A DNA stretch of 64,000 bases from Brevinematales bacterium (lineage in GTDB: Bacteria > Spirochaetota > Brevinematia > Brevinematales > GWF1-51-8): the NCBI GenBank assembly GCA_020059465.1, contig JAGVBZ010000001.1:1-64000 (forward strand), given 5' to 3'. This document shows, in pieces, positions 8,043 to 15,639 of this stretch (its first letter is position 1; every line of letters starts with the position of its first letter). A program made the position numbers and the translations under genes. The notes under the pieces are model-generated. The model was not told the origin of the DNA, ran no database searches, and worked only from the letters and a program-made list of their open reading frames with translations.

Positions 8043-8106
8043 AGATTCCTCATATTCTTTATGCATTATTATACATAAAAACAATCGGGAATAACATCAG
8101 TAAAAA

Positions 8107-8137
8107 CCTGATTTTTAACGTCGAAATACCTGATTTG
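8107..8137. repeat. 31-bp repeat after response regulator 2
   Basis: CCTGATTTTTAACGTCGAAA and TACCTGATTTG. It matches the copy at 7365-7395 in order and 22-base core spacing, and it abuts the stop codon of the regulator at 8138-8788. It is also in the leader of the next gene, so an operator role cannot be excluded. Confidence 0.65.
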
Positions 8138-8788
8138 CTATTCGAGCGAAGTCAATCCTTCACGGATGGCGAGTTTGGTAAGTTCCGCGATACTATGCGT
8201 ACCGAGTTTGGTCATGATCTGCTGACGGTGGGTTTCAACAGTCTTTACGCTGAGAAAGAGCTGCGCCGCAATTTCCTTGGTCGTTTTTCCCTCGACCAGT
8301 AACTGTAAAACCTCCCGTTCGCGCGGAGAAAGAATCTGATAAAGAGTCTGTTCCTTCTTTCTTAACTGTTCTACATAATCCCCGACCACCACGTCGGTAA
8401 TCGATTTACTCAGGAAGGTCTTTCCCGACATAACTGTTCTGACAGCCTCGATCAGTTCTTCGGCGGCACAGTCCTTCAATAGAAACCCCTTTGCGCCGCT
8501 CTCCAGCATATTGGCTATAAAGCGCTTATCATGATGCATCGATAATGCTATGATATATGTACCGGGATGTTCGCCGGTTATCATGCGCGTCGCTTCCATA
8601 CCGTTTAAGTCCGGCATTGAAATATCCATGATGATCAGGTTCGGAGAATGTTTTTTTACCAGTTCGATAGCCTCGTAGCCGTTTCCAGCCTCTCCGATCA
8701 CCTCGATATCCGACTCGTTCTCCAGAAGCGACCTGATGCCTTTTCTGACAATCGAATGATCATCCGCGAGCGCGATTTTTATTTTCAT
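8138..8788 (-). CDS. NarL/FixJ-family response regulator
   Basis: 216 residues. The receiver has ALADDH, phosphoacceptor Asp55 in LIIMDISMP and Lys in FLLKD. The C-terminal LuxR-type helix-turn-helix is intact: LSPREREVLQLLVEGKTTKE, then LFLSVKTVETHRQQIMTKLG. Its start lies 29 bases inside the end of the histidine kinase gene, so it is the obvious partner of that kinase. It should act as a cytoplasmic transcription activator controlled by phosphorylation; targets are unknown. Confidence 0.95.
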   Translation of the reverse strand: MKIKIALADDHSIVRKGIRSLLENESDIEVIGEAGNGYEAIELVKKHSPNLIIMDISMPDLNGMEATRMITGEHPGTYIIALSMHHDKRFIANMLESGAKGFLLKDCAAEELIEAVRTVMSGKTFLSKSITDVVVGDYVEQLRKKEQTLYQILSPREREVLQLLVEGKTTKEIAAQLFLSVKTVETHRQQIMTKLGTHSIAELTKLAIREGLTSLE

Positions 8789-11700
8789 GCTGACCCCCAG
8801 TTTTTCTCTCTTCCAGCGGAATATTCAATTTCACCACAGTACCCTTGCCGGGATCTGTGCTAATTTCCATTGCGCCGTCAATTATCCCCAATCTCTCCCG
8901 GATACTGAATAATCCGAACCCGGCTAAATTATCGGAACTTTTATCGATTTCCTGCAGTTTGAATCCCTTTCCCTCATCCTCGACCGTTATTTCAAGAAGA
9001 TCAGGTCTATCCACCCTGATCGATAGTTTTGCCTTCATAGTGCCGGAATGTTTCGCGACATTCATCAGCAATTCGCGTACGATCTGGAAAAGCGCGATGC
9101 TGATATCCTGCGATATATTCAGAATTTCCACATTTTTCTCGATCCGGGTTTTTACGCGGTATTTTTTCTCCAACTGTTCGGCTAACCATTCCAATCCTGA
9201 AATCAGGCCGAACTCATATAATATCGGCGGGCTGAGTTCGAATACCAGGCTGCGCGAGGTCTGAATGGATTCGTCGATCAACTGATAGACCTTCAGCAGG
9301 GATTCCATCGCGGGAGATCCCTCCATCTGCTTTTTCATCACACTCAGTGTAATTTTTGAAATAGCGAGATTCTGAACAATCGAATCATGCAGTTCGGTCG
9401 CCAATCGCCGCCTCTCGCGTTCCTCGGTCAGCGCAAGCGCATGACTGAGATCGCGCAGTCTCAACTGGTAATCCTGTATTTTTCTCTCAGCCTCATTCCG
9501 TTCGGTAACATCGCGCAGGGTGATTTTTATATACTCCTTATCCGCATACCTGATGGAATTCAGATTGATATCGAAATAAAGACTGTGATTATTTTTAGTC
9601 CATTTGGATTCTTTGATTACACCCTCCGAGTACTCGCTGGATTCTATTTTACGGTAGAAAAATGCGAGTTCGTTGAAGAATCCCGAGTTTTTATCGGAAT
9701 AAGAAAGATTCAAAAGATTGACTCGGCTTAAATGTAAAAAGTTTTCACCTAATAATTCCTCCGTCTTCTTATTGATTTCCAGCAGCTGCCCCTCGGTATT
9801 ATAGATCAGTATTGCGTCCACAGCCTGATTGATAAACATACGGTATTTCTTTTCCGATTCCTCGAGCGCGAATGCGAGTTTTTCCCTGATGCCCCGGAGA
9901 CGGATCGACAGTATCCCGTTTGCGACATTCTTTGCGACTTCTTCGATCAGCCCGATTTCCTCCCATGTAAAAGTACCCTTCTCGGATGAATAAATGGCTA
10001 TCAGCCCGACTTTCGTATTCTCGGAAATCAACGGCACATAGATACATGACGACAGTCCTCGGTAATGGGCCGCGTTCCTCCATCTTACAATATCCGGGTG
10101 AAACAGTAAATCGTCGATCACTATCGCTTTTTGCTCCTGAAGCGCCTGAAACGCCGGATCGTCATGAAAACTTAATGCAATCTGGATCAGCTTCATTAAT
10201 CCCGATTCGTCGCCGTTTTGTGCGATAATTCTCAGTTCCTGGTCGCCCTCGTCGGGTATAATTCCTATCCAAGCCATTCGGTAAGTACCATGACCCGTGA
10301 AAACCCTGCATATCTGCTCAAGCAGCACCTTCTCGTCCTGATAGTACGCTATCGCCTGAGATGTCTCGCTCATGATGACAAGAGAACGGTTTGTTACCAG
10401 TAATTCATCCATGACTTTAATCTTTTCCGATATATTGCGCATAAAAATAAAATGCTCGTCCATACTGGGGTAAACATCCATTTCCAGCGTAAACTTTTCA
10501 TTATCGAGCAATAAACTGACAGTTTTGGAGAAAAACACCCCATTTCGAATGCCTTTCAGAAGTCCATCAAAGAAATTTTGATCCCAGTATCTTAGTAGTA
10601 CCTTAACGATCGAAATCCCGACTGCATGCGACGCTTTAATTCGGAAAAATTTTTCACATGCCTGATTCCATATAAGGATCTTTAAATCATCATCCAGCAC
10701 GAAAAAGATCTCGGTGATGCTTTCCGCCAGCTCGTTGAATCGCTTACGGCTTTCCAATAATTCGTTTTCCGAACGAAACCGGTCGGTGACATCTATAAAG
10801 TATAAAAGATAACCGTTTATCGTATCATTCTTATCAAATACCGGCCAGAAACTCCAATCCCAATACTCCGGCGCATTTTTTTTATTTCTAGTAAATTTCC
10901 GGTTTTCACCATAACCGAAATACGGTCTCCTTGAATTGGAGGAGTATTGAAAGATAGAATTTAATTCCCTATCCTCAATAAATTCGGAGATCGGCAGCCC
11001 GGTAATCGTTCTGTTTCCGGTGTTCCAGTATTCGGAAACAATCCTGTTTGCCTGTGTGATCCTGAACTCACGGTCCAGATAAATAACCGGAAACGGGATC
11101 GCTGAAAAGACCTGATTCAATAAGTCGCTGCTCAGTTTCAGTTCGTCCCTTACTTTCTTTTCATGGGTGATATCCCGCATAATGCCGAGATAGCTTACAA
11201 TCCTGCCCTGCTTATCCCGTTTGATGACCCTACCCTTCGCACATACCCATATCCATTCGCCGTGTTTATGCTTGACACGGCATTCCAGAATAGAATGATT
11301 CTTTCCGCGTGATAATTCATCCAATATTGCATTAACTTTTTCCGTATCCTGCGGATAAACAAGCGCCATTGCATCTTTCATCGATGGAGATATTTCATCC
11401 GGCTTATATCCCAGTATCTGGTAGAATTTCGGGCTGACAAATAAGGATTCCGATATAAAATTCACCTCGAAAAGACCTTCATCGGTAGCCTCGAGCGCCT
11501 GCCTGAACCGGGTCTCGCTCTCCTTCAGATCATTATACTTTTTTATTGCTGCCGTAATATCCTTCAATGAGACATAGATCAAATCCCGCCCGTTCTCCTC
11601 TACCGCTGATAAACCGGTTTCCATATACCGTACAGTACCGTTCTTTCCCATGAGCGGGGTTTCAGGGATCTGGGTGTGGCCGGTTTTCAAAGCTGCGTTT

Positions 11701-12311
11701 ATCTGATTTTTTATTTTGTTATCCGACAGACAGAAAAGGGTTTTCGCCTCAACACTGCTGAGGATTTCTTCACGGTTTTTTTCTAGGAAGATGGCCGCTT
11801 CGTTATTGGCGTCAATTATTCTATATGACTGCGCGTCGATGATCAGCATCGGAGAGCCGCCGTTCTCGAAGGCTTCCCTAAAGAGCGATGTTCTGTCGCG
11901 TTTTATGGATTTTCGGGTTGGCGAATCAGTTTGCGAGGCGATATTTTTAGAATACGATTCATACCACCGGTCGATCAGTTTCCCGCAGAGTATGTAACTT
12001 TCAGAAACTTTTTGAATATCCTCCGATAATTCCTTGAAGTATATCCAGAGCGCTTCTTTGAGGATATTTCCTAAAATAATAAAATCGGCCGGGAACTTTT
12101 CCAGGCGGACCTTTTTAGCTTTCCGGGTTTTCGTAGATACCAGGGAATTGGTAATATTCCGGACAAGTTCCTGAAAAGCAGTCTGCACTTCATCAGTAAC
12201 GGAAACCCCGTTTTTACGCGGCAATCTTTTATTATATAATTGCAGACAGTAAAAAATTACTTTCTCGCCGGAAGGGATCAATGAGTTTATTAACGAGTTG
12301 TCCACTATCAT
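8760..12311 (-). CDS. Multi-PAS/GAF NarX-type sensor histidine kinase
   Basis: 1183 residues with no membrane segment, so a cytoplasmic sensor. In order: a helical N-terminus; PAS around 150-260; PAS with PAC around 270-390 (LGIMRDITHE); PAS around 400-515; PAS around 525-640; GAF around 650-800; PAS around 830-945; a HisKA_3 helix with the phosphoacceptor His near 974 in ATELHDSIVQNLA; and HATPase_c with RELLMNVAKHS (N box), VEDEGKGF and GFGLFSIRERLG (G boxes). The histidine region type predicts NarL-type partners, and two are encoded directly downstream. The ligand is unknown; no heme or flavin ligand can be assigned by eye. Confidence 0.95.
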   Translation of the reverse strand: MIVDNSLINSLIPSGEKVIFYCLQLYNKRLPRKNGVSVTDEVQTAFQELVRNITNSLVSTKTRKAKKVRLEKFPADFIILGNILKEALWIYFKELSEDIQKVSESYILCGKLIDRWYESYSKNIASQTDSPTRKSIKRDRTSLFREAFENGGSPMLIIDAQSYRIIDANNEAAIFLEKNREEILSSVEAKTLFCLSDNKIKNQINAALKTGHTQIPETPLMGKNGTVRYMETGLSAVEENGRDLIYVSLKDITAAIKKYNDLKESETRFRQALEATDEGLFEVNFISESLFVSPKFYQILGYKPDEISPSMKDAMALVYPQDTEKVNAILDELSRGKNHSILECRVKHKHGEWIWVCAKGRVIKRDKQGRIVSYLGIMRDITHEKKVRDELKLSSDLLNQVFSAIPFPVIYLDREFRITQANRIVSEYWNTGNRTITGLPISEFIEDRELNSIFQYSSNSRRPYFGYGENRKFTRNKKNAPEYWDWSFWPVFDKNDTINGYLLYFIDVTDRFRSENELLESRKRFNELAESITEIFFVLDDDLKILIWNQACEKFFRIKASHAVGISIVKVLLRYWDQNFFDGLLKGIRNGVFFSKTVSLLLDNEKFTLEMDVYPSMDEHFIFMRNISEKIKVMDELLVTNRSLVIMSETSQAIAYYQDEKVLLEQICRVFTGHGTYRMAWIGIIPDEGDQELRIIAQNGDESGLMKLIQIALSFHDDPAFQALQEQKAIVIDDLLFHPDIVRWRNAAHYRGLSSCIYVPLISENTKVGLIAIYSSEKGTFTWEEIGLIEEVAKNVANGILSIRLRGIREKLAFALEESEKKYRMFINQAVDAILIYNTEGQLLEINKKTEELLGENFLHLSRVNLLNLSYSDKNSGFFNELAFFYRKIESSEYSEGVIKESKWTKNNHSLYFDINLNSIRYADKEYIKITLRDVTERNEAERKIQDYQLRLRDLSHALALTEERERRRLATELHDSIVQNLAISKITLSVMKKQMEGSPAMESLLKVYQLIDESIQTSRSLVFELSPPILYEFGLISGLEWLAEQLEKKYRVKTRIEKNVEILNISQDISIALFQIVRELLMNVAKHSGTMKAKLSIRVDRPDLLEITVEDEGKGFKLQEIDKSSDNLAGFGLFSIRERLGIIDGAMEISTDPGKGTVVKLNIPLEERKTGGQHENKNRARG

Positions 12312-12389
12312 GTCCTTAAAAAGCTATGCATACATTTTATGGGCGAACTGCATTAATATCAAAAAAATGTAATGTCCGGGAAAATTATT

Positions 12390-13433
12390 TTATAATTGTC
12401 CGTTTATCATGATGAAAATGGACGCATCGTTAACATACGGCAGAGGCCTCGTATCGGTCGGAGTAAGCTTTATCGCATACTGGAATCCGAGTTTATACTT
12501 CAGGCTGTTCAGGACAAAATAAACATACACACCGGGTCTGTCGGTGAGAGCGTAATTATCCGAAAAAAGCAAAGAGTTTTCCACCCCGAAACCGAAACCC
12601 TCGAACTTCAAACCCAGAGCAAGATAGACGTCCAAATCCCCGGTGGTGTTTTCTTTATACTCGTTATAATAAGACGGGCGTGAAAAAAGCGACAGGGTCT
12701 GCTCGAACGAGCCGGATATCAGGTGTTCTGTCACACAGACATAAAGGGCATCAAAGAAGATGATATCCGTAAACCTCGAGTCCGGAGAATAAAGGCTGAT
12801 CATGAAGTCGAGTTTATTGAATAATGTTTCGAAGAGCGCGCCGAAATGCTTAGTCCACACGGAATTCACCAGTCCCAGCCCTCCGTAGAATTCAAACCTG
12901 TAATTGTCCATTTTCAGACGGATTATTGTATCGAAGTTCAGCTGGTTTGTACCGGGTGAAACGATGGACGGGGCGGAATAGATCAGAATATGCGGTTCGA
13001 ATATATCGTCCCAAAAGGAACGGAAAATTTCTATGCCGGAGCCGCGGATTTCCTTATAACCGATATACTCCTTATTGGTCTGATTATGAAACTGAAAACC
13101 CTGATAACCGATCGGGGTATAACCGAGAGTTTGATTCTTCCCTATAAATAAACCGAGACTAAACAGATCAAACGGGGTTGTGTAAAGTCTGATAGAATCG
13201 AGAAAAAGCATATTCGAGTTGATGGTGGAAATATGATAATTCTTCAATCCGAAGCCGAGCTTTACCCCATATTTCAGGCCGGTATCGATCAGCATATCAA
13301 TTTTATAGGATGTTTTTATCTCACCGCCGAGATTTGCCTCGGTATAAAACCAGAATTCGGGAAACATAATGGATGCGGAAAACCCGGTGTGGAATGGAAT
13401 AAATAATAGAAAAACCCAAATAAGACGTTTCAT
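12390..13433 (-). CDS. Probable outer-membrane beta-barrel protein
   Basis: 347 residues from the ATG at 13433, which follows GGGGAGG. The signal peptide is MKRLIWVFLLFIPFHTGFSA. The mature part is rich in alternating aromatic strands (FWFYTEANLGGEIKTSYKID, KYGVKLGFGLKNY and others) with no helical membrane segments, which suggests a barrel of many strands. It does not end in Phe. No family was recognised. It follows the sensor kinase region but is transcribed toward it with its own ribosome site, so a functional link is not shown. Confidence 0.72.
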   Translation of the reverse strand: MKRLIWVFLLFIPFHTGFSASIMFPEFWFYTEANLGGEIKTSYKIDMLIDTGLKYGVKLGFGLKNYHISTINSNMLFLDSIRLYTTPFDLFSLGLFIGKNQTLGYTPIGYQGFQFHNQTNKEYIGYKEIRGSGIEIFRSFWDDIFEPHILIYSAPSIVSPGTNQLNFDTIIRLKMDNYRFEFYGGLGLVNSVWTKHFGALFETLFNKLDFMISLYSPDSRFTDIIFFDALYVCVTEHLISGSFEQTLSLFSRPSYYNEYKENTTGDLDVYLALGLKFEGFGFGVENSLLFSDNYALTDRPGVYVYFVLNSLKYKLGFQYAIKLTPTDTRPLPYVNDASIFIMINGQL

Positions 13434-13517
13434 ACACAACCTCCCCGAATTTACTCTAGTATAAGTTATCATTCATATCGGAAATAATCAAGTTATTCTT
13501 GATACCCCGACAGATAC

Positions 13518-13545
13518 TTGACAATCCATAGCAATCCGGTATAAT
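13518..13545 (+). promoter_or_regulatory. Sigma-70 promoter of the PilZ gene
   Basis: TTGACA at 13518-13523, 16-base spacer, TATAAT at 13540-13545, 27 bases ahead of the GTG start at 13573. Confidence 0.8.
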
Positions 13546-13572
13546 TGTTCACATGTAAAAAGGAGTCTCCGG

Positions 13573-14313
13573 GTGAAAATTGTCGTTTACACCTATGCTG
13601 AAAGCTATACGCTTCAGTTGGCCATCGAGTTAATCCCGAAGGGTGTCGAACCGTTGGAAATGAAAACTAAGGACGATGTAATTACAGTTCTGAAGACAGT
13701 CAACGACGTAAATCTGCTGTTAACCGAATCTCCCGATATAGATTTTCTAAAAAGTGTTAAGGAAGTAAGCCCGGATATCAACATTTTTCTCATGTTCCAT
13801 CAGAACCTAAAACCCAAGGAACTGATGAGCATGATGTCCCTCGGGATAACCGCGCTGATCGAGTATTCGCCGTCCCCATCCGTTATAGCCGAAAATATTA
13901 TCCAGAATATAATAAAATTCTCGCTTCGCGCTCCGGAACGGCGTGCGCATGTGCGGGTACAGCCGTCCAATATCGAAAACGCGGTAGGAGCGGTATATCT
14001 TCGCGATGCGGGAAAATTTATTCGCGGCGGATTAATCGATATCAGCGCAGGCGGTGCCGCTATTCAATTCTACGATTCCATCGAGGCGAGCATGCTTCTT
14101 TCCAATCATATCTACGACCCCGTATTATTGCAGATGCGCGGACTTGAGATAAAGACTATTGCCCGGCTGATGGGAAAACGCGAAAGTGTGGCGGGTTTTC
14201 AGTTCGAGAATGTCGAAGAACGCGAGATGCGAAAAATCGCTACCTATATGCATTACAAAATGAATGAAGGATCGGATGATTTTTATAAAAGTATCCTCAA
14301 GAACAGCAGATAA
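13573..14313 (+). CDS. PilZ-domain protein with receiver-like N-terminus
   Basis: 246 residues with a GTG start seven bases after AGGAG. Residues 1-115 have the alternating strand/helix pattern of a response-regulator receiver (NLLLTESPDIDFL, INIFLMFHQNLK), but no acidic pocket or phosphoacceptor Asp is clear. A PilZ domain follows (about 122-235) with the c-di-GMP marks RRAHVRVQ (RxxxR) and DISAGGAAIQF (D/NxSxxG). So it is probably a c-di-GMP effector. It stands 9 bases upstream of the DUF2807 lipoprotein gene, which may share its promoter. The output is unknown. Confidence 0.85.
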   Translation: MKIVVYTYAESYTLQLAIELIPKGVEPLEMKTKDDVITVLKTVNDVNLLLTESPDIDFLKSVKEVSPDINIFLMFHQNLKPKELMSMMSLGITALIEYSPSPSVIAENIIQNIIKFSLRAPERRAHVRVQPSNIENAVGAVYLRDAGKFIRGGLIDISAGGAAIQFYDSIEASMLLSNHIYDPVLLQMRGLEIKTIARLMGKRESVAGFQFENVEEREMRKIATYMHYKMNEGSDDFYKSILKNSR

Positions 14314-14322
14314 GGAGGTTAC

Positions 14323-15054
14323 ATGAAGTTCATTATATTGCTCTTCACTCTTACTCTCGGCCTCTTCTATACCGGCTGTACCAACTCGTCGTCCGATCAG
14401 ACCAACTCTTCAGGAAATTTAAAACCCGAAATTATTACCGAAAAACGTCAAATTTCCGGCTTTAAAAGTGTTTCATTCAACGGTTTGGGGATAGTCACGA
14501 TAAAGAAGGGAAAAAGCGATTTTATTACAGTAAAAGCCCAGGCATCGATCATCAAGGATATCGAAACACAGGTTCAGGGAGATTCGCTCCAGATAGGATT
14601 TAAGGATATCATCAATGTATTAGGCGAGCATGTCGAGATTGAGATTATGATGGAAAACATCGACGAGCTTCGGTTAATGGGCGCGGGTAAGGTCGTAATG
14701 GCAAATCAGTTTAATTCCGAGTACCTCCGGATAATCATGACGGGTACAGGTATTATGGAAGTATATACAAAATCTAAGACCATCGATACCGAGATCCGCG
14801 GCGCTGGAAATATTTACCTCAAGGGTACGACCGATGTCCTCAAAATAATGCACACCGGTATAGGAAAAGTCGACGCATTCGAATTAACTGCGAATACGGT
14901 ATTTTGCTCTCTCCTCGGGGCCGGCGAATGTCAGGTGAATGCGGTAAAAACCCTGAATATTCAGCTTACCGGGCTCGGCAACGTGCTCTATAAAGGCAAA
15001 CCCGATGTGATTCAGCAAATCACAGGACTGGGTTCCGTTCGCAACGTCGACTAA
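14323..15054 (+). CDS. DUF2807 (GIN domain) lipoprotein
   Basis: 243 residues with a lipoprotein signal (LFYTGC lipobox, Cys19) and an AAGGAGG site. The mature region begins ITEKRQISGFKSVSFNGLG and continues with short repeated beta strands (LMGAGKVVM, MTGTGIMEV, IRGAGNIYL, HTGIGKVDA, LLGAGECQV, LTGLGNVLY). This is the right-handed beta-helix pattern of the DUF2807 family, once called the autotransporter adhesin head. It should be membrane anchored and face the periplasm. No enzymatic role is known for the family. Confidence 0.88.
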   Translation: MKFIILLFTLTLGLFYTGCTNSSSDQTNSSGNLKPEIITEKRQISGFKSVSFNGLGIVTIKKGKSDFITVKAQASIIKDIETQVQGDSLQIGFKDIINVLGEHVEIEIMMENIDELRLMGAGKVVMANQFNSEYLRIIMTGTGIMEVYTKSKTIDTEIRGAGNIYLKGTTDVLKIMHTGIGKVDAFELTANTVFCSLLGAGECQVNAVKTLNIQLTGLGNVLYKGKPDVIQQITGLGSVRNVD

Positions 15055-15079
15055 TTTGCGTTTTCGCGCCAGCAGTGTT

Positions 15080-15085
15080 ATAATA
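15080..15085 (+). promoter_or_regulatory. -10 element of the tRNA-Ser promoter
   Basis: TATAAT at 15080-15085, 15 bases ahead of the tRNA. A poor -35 (TTTGCG region) lies about 20 bases upstream. Confidence 0.5.
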
Positions 15086-15099
15086 TTCATCTAATCTAT

Positions 15100-15185
15100 G
15101 GAGAGGTGCCGGAGTGGCCGAACGGGGCACCCTGCTAAGGTGTTGTACCTTTATGGTACCGAGGGTTCGAATCCCTCCCTCTCCG
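15100..15185 (+). tRNA. tRNA-Ser (anticodon GCT)
   Basis: An 86-base class II tRNA. Acceptor GGAGAGG pairs with CCTCTCC. The D arm is GCCGGAGTGGCCGAACGGGGC. The anticodon loop CTGCTAA carries GCT. A long variable arm GTACCTTTATGGTAC follows, then the T arm GAGGGTTCGAATCCCTC. The discriminator is G and no CCA is encoded. A hemerythrin gene starts 55 bases later with no terminator between. Confidence 0.97.
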
Positions 15186-15239
15186 ATTACCCACCGCTTA
15201 TACCTCAATGACAACCCCGAGCAAAATCAGGAGTTTGCC

Positions 15240-15635
15240 TTGGATAAATATATCTGGAATAAACAATTAGAGACAGGTATCGCGCCGATCGACATCCAGC
15301 ATCAGGCGATTCTTAAGGAATGCAATAAGATACTTGAAGAGGTCGAACAGGGAATTGATGAATCGGTTATCAAGAAGCATATCGCGTTCTTCCTGAGTTA
15401 TTCAATGAACCATTTTATGGACGAAGAAGAGTATATGCGTTCGCACGGATATCCCGACCTCGAGAATCATCAGAAAAAGCACCTTGAGATCAAAGAACGC
15501 CTGAAGTATTTTATGGAGAATTCACTTGAGGCCAATACTGATAAATTCACCTATTTTCTGACCCATGAATGGGTGCGGCATATCCTGGATGCGGATTTTT
15601 TATACGTCAGGTTCATCCGCGTGCACGGGAAATAA
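15240..15635 (+). CDS. Bacteriohemerythrin
   Basis: 131 residues from a TTG start preceded by AGGAG. The longer frame would run into tRNA-Ser, and no in-frame ATG fits, so TTG is favoured; it gives the normal length of a single-domain hemerythrin. Diiron ligands are visible: His in DIQHQ, His and Glu in NHFMDEEEYM, His pair in ENHQKKH, and His plus Asp in THEWVRHILDAD. It would bind O2 reversibly in the cytoplasm for oxygen sensing, storage or delivery. It may be co-transcribed with the tRNA upstream. Confidence 0.92.
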   Translation: MDKYIWNKQLETGIAPIDIQHQAILKECNKILEEVEQGIDESVIKKHIAFFLSYSMNHFMDEEEYMRSHGYPDLENHQKKHLEIKERLKYFMENSLEANTDKFTYFLTHEWVRHILDADFLYVRFIRVHGK

Positions 15636-15639
15636 GCTC

